A stretch of DNA of 64,000 nt from CAZDQL01 sp964507325 (GTDB lineage: Bacteria; Planctomycetota; UBA1135; GCA-002686595): NCBI GenBank assembly GCA_964507325.1, contig CAZDQL010000001.1, positions 1 through 64,000 on the forward strand, given 5' to 3'. The translations under genes were made by a program, and so were the position numbers. Below the pieces are notes generated by a model that had not been told where the DNA came from, made no database searches, and saw nothing but the letters and a program-made list of their open reading frames with translations. Shown in pieces: positions 54,791 to 64,000 of the stretch (position 1 is the stretch's first letter; each line of letters starts with the position of its first letter).

Positions 54791-57700
54791 ATGAGCTGCA
54801 TGCTCGGCTGTTGCGCCCTTGCGCTGCTCATCACCGCGCAGAGCACCACCCCCGACGACCGCGCCGTGACCTTCGAGCCGGGCGCGCCCGCCGAGCTCGA
54901 GTACACCGCGGAGATCTCCGGCCGGATCTTCCTGTGGACGACGGCTCCCTCGGCGACGATCGCGGTGGAGGACGTCGCGACCGGGGAGAGCCTCGGCGAG
55001 CACGACGAGCACGTCGCCCAGCGCATGGTGCCGGTGGAACCCGGCCGGCAGCTCCTCGTCCGCGTCGAGCTCGAGGGCGAGCTGGCGGAGCCCTTGCGGC
55101 TCGAGCTGCGCGTCGCGCCCGAGGTCGAGGCGGCGGTGGAGCTCGGAAGAGAGGTCCACGCCTTTCTCACCGGCGAGCTCGGCGGCCTGATCGGGCGAGG
55201 CGAGCGCGAGACGGCGCGCGCCCGCGTCCGCAGCGCGCTCGAACGACTCGCGGGGATCGCAGGCGTCGACCGCAGCCCGGCCGCCTCATGGATCGCCGGG
55301 GAGCTGGCCCGCGCCGCGGGCAGGCTCGGCGCGCAGGATCTGGTCCTCGCCCCGGCCGAGCTGCAGCTGCGTTACCGCGAGTCACTCTTCCACCCGTGGC
55401 ATCACGACCTCCAGCGCGCGCGCCAGGCGGTCGCGGACGCCGTGCGCATGCGGCGAGCCAGCCACGCTCTCGAGCTGGAGGAGGCCGCGTTGGAGGGGTA
55501 CCTGCGGACGCTGTCCGAGGAGGACCAGCCGGTGGTCGAGCTGCGCCAGAACATGGCGGCTACCCTCGAACGACTCGGCCGCAGAGCCGAGGCGGCCCGG
55601 CTCAAGGCCAAGGTGGTCGAGACCCTCGAGCGCACCTCCGATCCGGACGATCTGGCCCTGCACACGGCGCGCATCAACCTCGCCACCTCGCTCATCCACG
55701 CGAGCGACTACGAGGGCGCGCGCAGGTTGCTCGCGCCGGCCGTCGCGCACCTGGCGACCCAGGTCCCTCCCGAGGACTTCTCGCTGCTGCGCGCCCGCCA
55801 GAACCTCGCCGTGGTCTGCGCGATGATCGGGAACCTCGACGGTGCGATCGAGGAGTTCGAAGAGGTCCACCGCGCGCTGGAGGAGACGCGCGCCCCGGGG
55901 GATCCGGCGCTGCTGAGCGTCCGGGGCAACCTCGCGCTGGCGCTGGAGAAGAACGGCGACTACCTGGCGGCGCGCGCGCTCCTCGAGGACGTAGTCGAGG
56001 GGCTCGAGGAGATCCTGCCCGAGGGGCACCCGCAGCTCGCGCTGGCGCACATGAACCTCGGCAACGTGATGCGCGCCGCCGGGGACCTGGAGCGCGGGCG
56101 CGCGCTCGGCGAGCAGGCGGTCGCGGAGTTCGAGGCGGCGCTCGGCGCCGACAGCGACCGGGCGGGCGAGGCCCGCATCAACCTGGCGCTCAGCCTCAAG
56201 GCCCTCGGCGAGGTGCAGGCCGCCCGCACGCTCGAGGAGCGAGCCCTGGAGTGGCGACTGCGGACGCTGGACGACTCGCACCTCCACGTCCAGCGGGCCC
56301 GGATGAACCTGGCCACCACGCTCGCCATGGTCGGCGAGCGCGAGCGATCCCGGGAGCTGCTCGAGGAGGCGCTCGGAGTGCTCGAGGGCGGGGACGCGCG
56401 CAACGCCGACCTGGCCTACGCGCAGTCGCTGTTCGGCTCCCACCTGCTGCGCTTCGGGGAGCCGGAGCTCGCGCAGGAGCTGATCGCCAAAGCCGTGGAC
56501 ACCTGCGGAGAGCTGTTCTACCCGGGGCACCGCCAGCTCCTCGATGCCCAGGCCAGCCTGCTCTCCGCCCGGCTCGAGCTCGGCGACCGTCAGGGCGCGG
56601 TGGAGATCGCGCAGCAGCTCTCCGACGGGATCGGCGCGCTGGTCGAGGAGCTGAGCGTCGGTCACGCTCCCCGGGAAGCGGAATCGCGGGCCGCGCGCTT
56701 CGAGGTCGTGCTGTCGGCGCTCTTGGCGCTCGACGGGGAAGCCCTGGCCCTCGCTCCGGGCTTGGACCGCGAGATCTTCGCCCGCTGCGAGTCGCTGCGC
56801 GCAATCGGGCTGGCGGCGGCCTCGGTGGTGCGCCGCGCGGCGGAGGACGAGGAGACCCGCTCCCTGCGCTGGCGGGTCCGGGCGGCGAGCGAGGCCCTGG
56901 TGGAGGTCGCCCGCGGCGCCGGGACCACGGCGGCGCTGATCAAGGCCCGCGAGGAACGGGACCTCGCGCAGCGCGCCCTCCTCGACCGACTCGCGGGGGA
57001 CTCGGCCGCGCGACGCGTGCTCCAGCCGCCGACGGTGGAGCGCCTGGCCGCGACGCTCGCGGAGGAGGAGGCGCTGCTCGCCTACTCGACGCACGTGCGC
57101 TTCGAGCCTCCCGACACCCCGGACGGGAACCCGCGGCGGGTGCGGGAGTGCTTCGCCTTCGTCGTCGGCGCGGGCGGCGAGCTGACCCGAGTGGAGCTGG
57201 GGCCCGCGGACGAGATCGCCGCAGCGGTCGACCGCTGGCGCGAGGCGCTCCTGGCCCCGGTGGCGCGAGGTATCGCCCCCGCTGGAACCGAGGGTGACGC
57301 CGAGCGCGAGGCGGGCGAGCTCCTGCGCGCGCTGCTGCTCGACCCGTTGCGCCCCGTGCTCGGCGCAGCGCGGCGCCTGGTCGTCGCACCCGACCTCGAG
57401 CTCCACTGCGTCCCCTTCGACGCCCTGCCCCTTGGCGAGGGCCGCGTGGGCGATGAGTTCGCCGTCGAGCTGCGCATCTCGCTGCGCGAGCTGCTCGACG
57501 AGCCCGTCGGCGAGTCGAGTGGCTCGACCCTCGTCGCGCTCGGCGGGGTGAGCTACTTCGGCGAGCCGCGGGTCTTCGAGGCGGAGCTCCTCGCCCGGGA
57601 GGACGCAGAGGAAGAGACCGACGCCCCCCCCGGCGAGCCGATCGCCATGCTGCGCGGCAGCCAGTGGGAGCGCGGCTTTCCCCCGCTGCCGATGACCGGC

Positions 57701-58372
57701 TCCGAGGCGCGCGCGATCGCCGCCCTGTGCGAGGAGGTGCTCGAGGACGTCGAGCCGGTCCTGCTGGAGAAACGCGCCGCGAGTCGCGAGTCGCTGGAGC
57801 TCCTGGCGCCGAGGGCGCGCTGGCTGCACCTGGCGACGCACGGGTGGTTCAGCCCGGAGTCGGTCGCCAGCGACAGCGACCGGCCGAATCCAGGAGCGCT
57901 GGCCCAGCAGTCGCGCGAGGAGCTGGTGCGCGGTTCCTCGCCGATGGTGCTCTGCGGCGTCGCCCTGGCCGGCGCGAACCGACCCGCCGACTCGCTCGGA
58001 CGCATCCCCGGGCTGATCACCGCCGAGGAGATCTCCACCTGGGACCTCTCCGGCTGCGAACTCGCCGTCCTGTCGGCCTGCGAGACGAACGTGGGCGTCC
58101 GACGAGCGGGGCAGGGGGTCGCCTCACTGCAGAAGGCGCTGCAGATGGCCGGCGCACAGAGCGTGATCACCTCGCTGTGGAAGGTGCCCGACGAGGCGAC
58201 CCGGGAGCTGATGGTCGACTTCTACCGCAGGCTGTGGTTCGAGAAGAAACCCAAGCACCAGGCGCTCTGGGAGGCGAAGAACCGGCTGCGGCACGCCCGC
58301 GACCCCTCGGGGAGACCGATCCACGCCGTCCGCGACTGGGCCGGCTGGGTGCTCTCTGGAGATCCGGAGTGA
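54791..58372 (+). CDS. TPR-CHAT caspase-like protease
   Basis: 1193 residues. Start ATG 54791 gives a signal-like opening (MSCMLGCCALALLITAQS) and a beta domain, then about 450 residues of TPR pairs (HTARINLATSLIHASDYEGARRLL..., RARMNLATTLAMVGERERSRELLEEAL). The CHAT domain has His1017 (LHLATHGWF) and Cys1097 (VLSACETN), the caspase-HetF dyad. Family members act as proteases in signalling or defence. With a leader it may be periplasmic. No partner gene is adjacent. The next gene region is relic DNA. Confidence 0.85.
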   Translation: MSCMLGCCALALLITAQSTTPDDRAVTFEPGAPAELEYTAEISGRIFLWTTAPSATIAVEDVATGESLGEHDEHVAQRMVPVEPGRQLLVRVELEGELAEPLRLELRVAPEVEAAVELGREVHAFLTGELGGLIGRGERETARARVRSALERLAGIAGVDRSPAASWIAGELARAAGRLGAQDLVLAPAELQLRYRESLFHPWHHDLQRARQAVADAVRMRRASHALELEEAALEGYLRTLSEEDQPVVELRQNMAATLERLGRRAEAARLKAKVVETLERTSDPDDLALHTARINLATSLIHASDYEGARRLLAPAVAHLATQVPPEDFSLLRARQNLAVVCAMIGNLDGAIEEFEEVHRALEETRAPGDPALLSVRGNLALALEKNGDYLAARALLEDVVEGLEEILPEGHPQLALAHMNLGNVMRAAGDLERGRALGEQAVAEFEAALGADSDRAGEARINLALSLKALGEVQAARTLEERALEWRLRTLDDSHLHVQRARMNLATTLAMVGERERSRELLEEALGVLEGGDARNADLAYAQSLFGSHLLRFGEPELAQELIAKAVDTCGELFYPGHRQLLDAQASLLSARLELGDRQGAVEIAQQLSDGIGALVEELSVGHAPREAESRAARFEVVLSALLALDGEALALAPGLDREIFARCESLRAIGLAAASVVRRAAEDEETRSLRWRVRAASEALVEVARGAGTTAALIKAREERDLAQRALLDRLAGDSAARRVLQPPTVERLAATLAEEEALLAYSTHVRFEPPDTPDGNPRRVRECFAFVVGAGGELTRVELGPADEIAAAVDRWREALLAPVARGIAPAGTEGDAEREAGELLRALLLDPLRPVLGAARRLVVAPDLELHCVPFDALPLGEGRVGDEFAVELRISLRELLDEPVGESSGSTLVALGGVSYFGEPRVFEAELLAREDAEEETDAPPGEPIAMLRGSQWERGFPPLPMTGSEARAIAALCEEVLEDVEPVLLEKRAASRESLELLAPRARWLHLATHGWFSPESVASDSDRPNPGALAQQSREELVRGSSPMVLCGVALAGANRPADSLGRIPGLITAEEISTWDLSGCELAVLSACETNVGVRRAGQGVASLQKALQMAGAQSVITSLWKVPDEATRELMVDFYRRLWFEKKPKHQALWEAKNRLRHARDPSGRPIHAVRDWAGWVLSGDPE

Positions 58373-58396
58373 GGGTACGGGCCGGGTACGGCGGAT

Positions 58397-58450
58397 TCAG
58401 AAGCGCAGCTCGGCCGAACCGCGAAGCGGTTCCCCAGCCGTCCACTTCGG
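58397..58450 (-). pseudogene. Scrap of a family 2 glycoside hydrolase 3' end
   Basis: Minus strand encodes PKWTAGEPLRGSAELRF and stop, matching the last residues of the neighbouring gene at 59660 (PKWTAGERIRGSAELRFP). Upstream homology stops within ten codons. This is a remnant of a duplicated or deleted paralogue. Bases 58451-58662 beyond it contain nothing recognisable. Confidence 0.65.
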
Positions 58451-58662
58451 CTCTCGGCGGTCATGGCGCCCCATGTTTGACCCGAAGATCAGGTCTCAAG
58501 GGTGGCTCACCTTCCGAGGGGGCGGGATACGAGAAGACCGGCTCACTGGACTGGCACCCCCAGCCGAATCCACGTTACCACACGGTCGCGCGGGATCTCG
58601 CAGACCAGGGGATGCCGGTTTCCACCGTAGAAACGACGCTTCCAGACCAACACTGCTAGTAA

Positions 58663-59374
58663 CTAATAATGTGCCACAAACGCTTTTGACGGGCTAAAGA
58701 CTACGCACTGGGACTTCTCCGCATTGATCCAGGATGTGCCAGCATTGGGTCTGAGAGTGAGCATGCCCCTGATGACCCGCTGTGTGCCCGGTCGGTGTGC
58801 ATCATCGAAGATAACGACGAAATCGTCAGCGAGGTAGTTCTGTATGAGGTCGAGGGCTGCCCACCTAGGCGTATTGCCCTCGTACCAGTCAGGGCCTGTC
58901 GGGCCGTCGACAACAACTAGATCAAACTCACTGTCAAGACTCAGGGCAGATAGGTCAAAGCCAATCTCCGCGCCCAGCGACATTCTTGGTCCGTAGCTCT
59001 GCATTCAGCACAGGATGCTCGACACGCTCCTGTATTCTAGCTGCCCAGTCGCGATCGGTTTCAATAGTAATCGTCTCTACGGGTAGCGAGGAGAATAGGA
59101 GGCTGGACTGGCCAGCGCCGACGTCCAGGGCCCTATTGATTCCAGCCTCTGTGCAGACTCTCAGGATCAGGTACAATAGACTGTGATTGGCTGCAGCTTT
59201 GGTGGGAAAAAGCGGCGGTATGTCCAGCCGTCTCACGCCATTGTTGAACAGCTCCTGGTAATAGAGCTCCGACGACGAGATTCGACCAAGACCGCGACCC
59301 CAGCGGTTCAACTTCGCGATCAAGCGAGCTCTAACAAACTCCAACGAGCTGGACATTCTGCTTCTCCGAGACAT
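58663..59374 (-). pseudogene. Frameshifted SAM methyltransferase, low GC
   Basis: Two overlapping minus frames make one protein. The N-terminal part (59374-58955) has ALDVGAGQSSLLFSSLPVETITIETD, motif I and II of a class I methyltransferase. The C-terminal part (59004-58663) has FDLVVVDGPTGPDWYEGNTPRWAAL and VVIFDDAHRPGTQRV. The shift lies near 58985-59000, where both frames encode NAELR/QSY-like text. Base composition is clearly AT-richer than around it. Such genes are usual in glycan clusters, so this looks like a recent foreign insert that decayed, or a sequencing error. Confidence 0.65.
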
Positions 59375-59392
59375 TCCAGTCAGGGGAATAGG

Positions 59393-59662
59393 CGTTCCAA
59401 GGGGTCGAGGCGCTACAGCCGGACCGGGTCGATCGAGTCGTGTGGTGCAGGCCCAGGAGGCTACCAGAAGCCCAGTAAGGCGGCGAGATGACCCTTGGGG
59501 CTGGTCGAATCGAGGTTGGACGGCGTGATGGCCGCTGCACCCGACCCGTGAGCCCCAAGGCGCGGCCCACGGCGCGGGCTGCTTCTGCCACCAGGCCGGT
59601 TCCGAATGACCGCGATGGGGCGGCGCCTCGATCCACGAGTTGGATAGGCGAGAGGCACCTCA
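59393..59662 (-). pseudogene. Second IS91-family transposase remnant, interrupted by repeat DNA
   Basis: Bases 59393-59434 match 51972-52014 and 59620-59661 match 52091-52130, both parts of the IS91 transposase C-terminus. The 185 bases between them replace about 75 bases in the other relic and contain the dispersed repeats 59455-59525 and 59531-59583. It is a decayed, nested structure with no intact reading frame. Confidence 0.6.
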
Positions 59663-62600
59663 TGGGAAGCGCAGCTCTGCCGACCCGCGGATCCGCTCTC
59701 CTGCCGTCCACTTGGGCGTGACCGCATCGAGATGGCTGCGCACGAACATCTCGCCTGTGGGCACCGTCAGGGAAGCCGCCAGGAGGCGAATCCGCTCATC
59801 GCCGTCGACCCAAGCCCGCGCGTCCCCCGTGCCGTCGCCGACCAGGCAGACGACCCGACCGTCCTCCGCGGCCAGGCCGAAGAGGAACACGCCGCTGCGC
59901 GTCGCGCGGAAGTCGTTGCAGCCCAGCGGGGTCGCGTCGTGACTCCAGGGCCAGGTGGGGCGCGTGGAGGGGGGGACCGGCTCGGGGCAGTCGGGGTAGA
60001 AGGCGGGGGAGGAGCCGTACGGGCGGCCGATGTGGTCCGCGGGGTAGTCGGTCCACTCGGCGCGTCGGGCCCAGGTCAGGGTGTCGAGCTCGCGGGGTAG
60101 GTCGAAGACCACACCCACCTGGCGCGGGACGAACGACTCGGCGGTCAACTCGAAGTCGTATTCGACGCAGAGCGTTCCGCTGTGGTCCAGTCGCAGCGTG
60201 AAGCTCCCGCGGGCCAGGTCGAGGTCCACCAGGGCGACTATCTCGACCCCGTTAGAGTCCTGGCCGACCGACAGCCCTTCGAGACTCCACCCCTCGCAGA
60301 CGCCGGTCCACGGCGGCAGGGCGGGTTGGTGCTCCGGTGCGCCGCGGCCGCTCGTGAGCGGGACCGCCAGGAGGTGCGGGCCTCCGACGAGCAGGGTCCG
60401 GCCGCCGCGGCTGAGCTCCGCGATGCGGCCGGTGGAGCGGTCGAGGACGAGTTCGAGCCCTGCGCCGCGCACCGTCACGGTCTCCCTTTCCTCCTCGACC
60501 TCGAGGGGCCCTCCCCGCTCCTCCAACGGCAACGGCGCCTCCAGCTCCGGCGAGTCGACCACCACCTCCTGGACGACCACCCCGCGGCGATCCGTGAAGG
60601 CGAGGGGAAGGGGGCCCGTGCCGGGGGCGTCCAGCTCGATGGAGCCGCGCTGCCCCGGCTCGACGTCGGGTCCGTCGACGCTCCCCTCCCCTTCTGCAAC
60701 CCACCAGCGGATCTCCACCTCGTCGAGGTTCGTGAATGAGAAGCGGTTCTCGAGCTCGATCCGCTGCCGCCCCTCTCCCGCCTCCTGCGAGGAGAGCACG
60801 ACCACCGGCGCGTAGCAGTTGCGCACCTGCAGGAATTCCGGCTTGCGCCGCCGCCAGCCGTCGATCAAGCCCCACGGGCCGTGGCCGACCGTGCGCCCGT
60901 CCGGCAGGTGGAAGACGTCGTCGATCCCCGACCCGAGCGCGCCGCCGAGCACCCCCGGCGTGGCGTACATCTCCTCCCACATCGGCCTCAGAGAGCGACC
61001 CCAGAGGTCGCGCACCGCCGGGTCGGTCAGCGTCTCGCGCCGGTCGTGGACGCTCAGATGGCCGTACTCCCCGAAGAGCACCGGCCGCCCGACGCTCCTC
61101 TCGGCGACCTGGGCGGGACCCCCCGGCCCGGGATGGTGCAGGTTGGCGATCGGCGCCCGACTGCCGCCGGAGTCGGGGCCTCCCCAAGCCTGATCGTGGA
61201 ACACCTGGGGACGCGACGGATCCGCGACGCTCACCGCCGCCAGGACCTGGGCGAAGTTTGGCGTCCACGACGACTCGTCAGCCAGGGACCAGCAGAGGAC
61301 GCTGGGGTGGTTGCGGTGGAAGTGGACGCTCTCCAGGTTCGCCTGGCGCTGGTAGGGGAGCCAGCGGGGATCGGCGGGGTCGAGCTCGCCCCAGTGGCGG
61401 TTCGCGTCGTGTCCCACCCAGCCGAGGGGCGCCTCCACCTCGACGAGGAGTCCCAGTCGGTCGCAGGCTTCGAGGAAGTGGCGCGACGGGGGGTAGTGGG
61501 AGGTGCGGACGAAGTTGCAGTTCGCTGCGCGCAGGAGCTCGGCGTCGCGGAAGCAGGTGTCGAGGTCGACGACCCGCCCGCGCAGCGGATCGACCTCGTG
61601 GCGGTTGGCGCCGCGCAGCTTGAGCGGCCGGCCGTTGAGCAGGAGCTCCTCCCCGCGGACCTCCACCTCGCGGAAGCCGATCCTGCACGAGTAGTGCTCG
61701 AGCTCGCTCCCCTCCGAGGCCAGGTAGAGCTGCAGGATGTGCAGGAAGGGGTGCTCCGGGTCCCACAGGCGCGCGGTGGAGATGGGAAACTCCAGCCGCG
61801 TGCGGCGGCGCGAGTGGGCGGGGACCGGGGGCAGGTCGGGCTCCTGGTCGAGTCGCGTCCCGTAGAGCACGATCCCCAGGCTCAGATCGCGCGCCTCCTC
61901 GTCTCCGCAGTTGGTCAGCTCCAGCTCCAGCTCGAGGGTCGCGTCCTCGTACGCCTCGTCGAGGTCGGTGACGATGCGCAGGTCGCTGAGGTGCAGCGTG
62001 GGCACCGTGAAGAGGGTCACGTCGCGCAGGATGCCCCCCAGGGGGTGGGCGGCGTCCTGGGAGAGGGAGCCCAGGAGGTCCGCCTCCGACCAACTGGTCA
62101 CCTCGAGCGCCAGGTCGTTCGAGCCCGCCTGCACCTCCGCGGTGACGTCGAGCTCGAAGGGGGTGAATCCGCCGAGGTGCTCCCCCGCCGGGGCGCCGTT
62201 GACGAAGACGCGGCAGTGGCTGAAGACCGACTCGAAGCGCAGGATCACGCGCCCTTCGAGCCAGGCGGGGTCGACCTCGAAGCTCCGGCGGCAGGCGACC
62301 GGCTGCTCGGGGTCGAAGTCGATCCCCTGCTGCACGAACTGCCCCGGGACCTCGACAGGGACCCAACCCTGCGACCGGTCGGGATCGGAGAGCCACCCGT
62401 CGCCCGGTTCGGCGCTCGCCCGCCAGGCGCCGTTCAGGCTGACCGCGGGACGCCCCGAGTGCAGGGTGGTCTCCGGGATCGGGCGGTAGGTGGGCAGCAG
62501 GCCGTCGACCGCCTCGACCGTCGGCACGGGGATCCGGAACTGGCCGGGCACCTGGCTCCCCGGAGCGAGGGGGGTCAGGAGTTCGGCGCTCGTCGACGCG

Positions 62601-63049
62601 ATCTCGATGCGCGAGATGGTCGCGTTCGGGCCCTTCAGGCGACGCATCTCCAGGATGAACTGGCCGTCGGCGAGACACTCGCTGGGCAGGTCGTACTTCT
62701 CGCTGCCGATGTGGTTGGCGGAGAGGGGGATGGGTTCCCAGAGGGGAATGCCGTCCACGAAGAGGTGCTGCAGGCGCTCCGCGTCCGAGGCCATGATCAC
62801 CAACACGCAGTAGCGCTCCGCGGGATCGACTCCGCCGTAGCCGAAGGTCACCGAGTCCCCGCGAGCGCACGTGCGCTCCGACTCCGACCCGGCGACGACG
62901 CTCTCGGGGATGGTGTAGGGATTCCCCTCCAGGAGATGGGGAGCTTCCGCCGTCCCGGCGTCGTCGTAGGCGACGACCTGCCAGGAGCGGGATTGCTGAT
63001 CGGACGCGGTCTGGAAGCCGCACGCAAGGAGGAGGGCGAGGTGGAGCAT
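59660..63049 (-). CDS. Family 2 glycoside hydrolase (beta-galactosidase-like), lipoprotein
   Basis: 1129 residues from ATG 63049. Leader MLHLALLLAC with lipobox Cys10. Jelly-roll sugar-binding (SLNGAWRASAEPGDGW, VEVPGQFVQQG) and immunoglobulin-like domains precede the TIM barrel: KLRGANRHEVDPLRG, FVRTSHYPPSRHFLEACDRLGLLVEVE, acid/base Glu592 (VLCWSLADES, with DE in place of the usual NE) and nucleophile Glu661 (VLFGEYGH). A beta-galactosidase small-chain-like C-terminus follows. It is an extracytoplasmic hydrolase of beta-linked sugars, exact linkage unknown. The 3' end abuts the IS91 relic. Confidence 0.85.
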   Translation of the reverse strand: MLHLALLLACGFQTASDQQSRSWQVVAYDDAGTAEAPHLLEGNPYTIPESVVAGSESERTCARGDSVTFGYGGVDPAERYCVLVIMASDAERLQHLFVDGIPLWEPIPLSANHIGSEKYDLPSECLADGQFILEMRRLKGPNATISRIEIASTSAELLTPLAPGSQVPGQFRIPVPTVEAVDGLLPTYRPIPETTLHSGRPAVSLNGAWRASAEPGDGWLSDPDRSQGWVPVEVPGQFVQQGIDFDPEQPVACRRSFEVDPAWLEGRVILRFESVFSHCRVFVNGAPAGEHLGGFTPFELDVTAEVQAGSNDLALEVTSWSEADLLGSLSQDAAHPLGGILRDVTLFTVPTLHLSDLRIVTDLDEAYEDATLELELELTNCGDEEARDLSLGIVLYGTRLDQEPDLPPVPAHSRRRTRLEFPISTARLWDPEHPFLHILQLYLASEGSELEHYSCRIGFREVEVRGEELLLNGRPLKLRGANRHEVDPLRGRVVDLDTCFRDAELLRAANCNFVRTSHYPPSRHFLEACDRLGLLVEVEAPLGWVGHDANRHWGELDPADPRWLPYQRQANLESVHFHRNHPSVLCWSLADESSWTPNFAQVLAAVSVADPSRPQVFHDQAWGGPDSGGSRAPIANLHHPGPGGPAQVAERSVGRPVLFGEYGHLSVHDRRETLTDPAVRDLWGRSLRPMWEEMYATPGVLGGALGSGIDDVFHLPDGRTVGHGPWGLIDGWRRRKPEFLQVRNCYAPVVVLSSQEAGEGRQRIELENRFSFTNLDEVEIRWWVAEGEGSVDGPDVEPGQRGSIELDAPGTGPLPLAFTDRRGVVVQEVVVDSPELEAPLPLEERGGPLEVEEERETVTVRGAGLELVLDRSTGRIAELSRGGRTLLVGGPHLLAVPLTSGRGAPEHQPALPPWTGVCEGWSLEGLSVGQDSNGVEIVALVDLDLARGSFTLRLDHSGTLCVEYDFELTAESFVPRQVGVVFDLPRELDTLTWARRAEWTDYPADHIGRPYGSSPAFYPDCPEPVPPSTRPTWPWSHDATPLGCNDFRATRSGVFLFGLAAEDGRVVCLVGDGTGDARAWVDGDERIRLLAASLTVPTGEMFVRSHLDAVTPKWTAGERIRGSAELRFP

Positions 63050-63300
63050 GGGGGTAGGGTATGCCCGGACTCGCGATTTCGGGGCAGGCTCACAGCGCAT
63101 GTTGCCCGGAGCCTCCTTCCCCGTCTCGAAGGTGCGCCTCGGCGGCTCTCGAGCTCGCGTCTCCCAGCGGCGAGGGGGGATCGTGCCCGGCGTGGTCGGC
63201 CCACGCGCGGAATCCACGAGCCGTGCTACGATGCCATTCCAAGCCATGGCGAGCTCGCTGCTCAGACCGCTCGACCCGCGGCCGGGCGGAAGGTCTACGG

Positions 63301-64000
63301 ATGATCTGCAGCACCTCTAGGAAGCTGGTGCTCTATCTGCCGCGCCGCGACGATCCGGCGCGCAACGAGACCTATTCCGCCGACCTGCTGCCCCTCGAGC
63401 TGCTGCAGATCGCAGGCGGACCTGACGCGGAGGGCTTCGAGATCGTGCTCATCGACGCCATGGTCGTCGACGACCCGCTGCCCCGCATCCTCGAGGCTTG
63501 CGAAGACGCTCTGCTCTTCGCCTCCTCGGCGATCCTGGGCTACCAGGTCCACGACGGTCACGACGTGGCCCGGGCGGTGCGGGAGCGCTTCCCTCGCCTG
63601 CCGATCGTCTGGGGCGGCTGGTTCCCGTCGGTGGCTCCCGAGATGTACTTCGAGGCGGGGATCGCCGACGCCGTGGCGCTGGGCCAGGGCGAGCGGACCT
63701 TCCTCGACGTGGTCCACGCGCTGCACGCCGGCTGTGACCTGGAAGAGGTCGCCGGCCTGGCGCTGTGGCGGGACGGCGCATTGGTGAAGACTCCGCCTCG
63801 TCGCGTGGTCGGCTTCGAGGAGCTGCATGCCACTCCCTGGCATCTCCTCGACTTCGAGCCCTACCGCGCTCGGCAGCTCGCTCCGGCGAGGGGCAAGGTG
63901 CGCCACCGCTGGCGTCCTCCCCCGGCTTGGCGCAAGAGCCGGCCGCCGGTCAGCTTCAGCCTCTCCACCAGCTACGGCTGCCCGATGAACTGCAGCTTCT
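63301..64000 (+). CDS. B12-binding radical SAM protein, partial (3' end outside window)
   Basis: At least 233 residues, still open at base 64000. The N-terminus is a cobalamin-binding Rossmann-type domain: ADLLPLELLQIAGGPDAEGF, IVLIDAMVVDDPLPRIL, IVWGGWFPSVAPEMY, then AVALGQGERTFLDVVHAL. The final residues SYGCPMNCSF begin the CxxxCxxC cluster motif of the radical SAM domain. Such enzymes methylate unactivated carbons or anaerobically build cofactors and lipids. ATG 63301 is the only good start. The gap 63050-63300 has no gene. Confidence 0.85.
   Translation, partial: MICSTSRKLVLYLPRRDDPARNETYSADLLPLELLQIAGGPDAEGFEIVLIDAMVVDDPLPRILEACEDALLFASSAILGYQVHDGHDVARAVRERFPRLPIVWGGWFPSVAPEMYFEAGIADAVALGQGERTFLDVVHALHAGCDLEEVAGLALWRDGALVKTPPRRVVGFEELHATPWHLLDFEPYRARQLAPARGKVRHRWRPPPAWRKSRPPVSFSLSTSYGCPMNCSF

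Noticed and set aside
55382..57841. 819-residue minus-strand open frame inside the TPR-CHAT gene
   Set aside because: It is the antisense shadow of a gene with clear TPR and CHAT motifs; no domain is visible in it.

Overview
The window is 64 kb of GC-rich bacterial chromosome. No rRNA, convincing tRNA or CRISPR array was seen. The gene set is a formylglycine sulfatase, a family 2 glycoside hydrolase, a metallophosphoesterase-LamG protein, an FAD oxidoreductase with an F5/8-type tail, a DUF6807 (PmoA-named) protein, an ECF sigma factor fused to a transmembrane sensor, several PilZ proteins, and many lipoprotein or Tat leaders. This mix suits a Gram-negative, high-GC Planctomycetota lineage. 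Myxococcota or a related group cannot be excluded from sequence alone.

Layout. 0-13 kb: a partial birA, a 223-bp element with terminal inverted repeats, a DUF2784 protein, an FHA-trypsin membrane protease, a DUF2325-like protein, PilZ and kinase signalling genes, a KamA-family radical SAM enzyme with a visible promoter and operator, a cluster of PilZ and GspE-N-like genes, a DUF418 membrane protein and a metallo-beta-lactamase-fold hydrolase. 13-29 kb: a sigma factor fused to a duplicated extracytoplasmic domain, a methyltransferase, an SGNH hydrolase and a sulfatase (all minus strand), a second ECF sigma factor, a Cys-tailed TPR protein next to a NapH-like polyferredoxin carrying an HMA-like tail, a PepSY / acyl-CoA synthetase / LOG operon, and small envelope proteins. 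29-34.6 kb: an operon for HMG-CoA synthase, thiolase and a DUF35 protein of the archaeal type, then a ribbon-helix-helix-like small protein and an OmpR-type two-component pair.

34.6-46.9 kb is the most striking part. It is a 12-kb module for anaerobic respiration of an oxyanion, most likely arsenate. The minus-strand operon is NrfD-type membrane anchor, Tat-exported molybdopterin subunit with ArrA active-site motifs, four-cluster ferredoxin, TorD-type chaperone, porin. Opposite it runs a periplasmic PhnD-like sensor, a histidine kinase and a LuxR-type regulator, followed by a second porin. Two matching 54-bp elements in opposite orientation bracket the sensor-regulator operon. The whole module is bracketed by a perfect 417-bp direct repeat of the 3' end of the resident histidine kinase gene. 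This, together with visibly lower GC, indicates recent insertion.

46.9-64 kb is a patchwork of catabolic and secreted enzymes (LamG phosphoesterase, Tat-exported aldo/keto reductase, FAD oxidoreductase, TPR-CHAT protease, family 2 glycoside hydrolase). Between them lie relics: two IS91-family transposase remnants, dispersed short repeats, a PilZ gene with an early stop, a frameshifted low-GC methyltransferase and a glycoside hydrolase 3' scrap. The window ends inside a B12-binding radical SAM gene.
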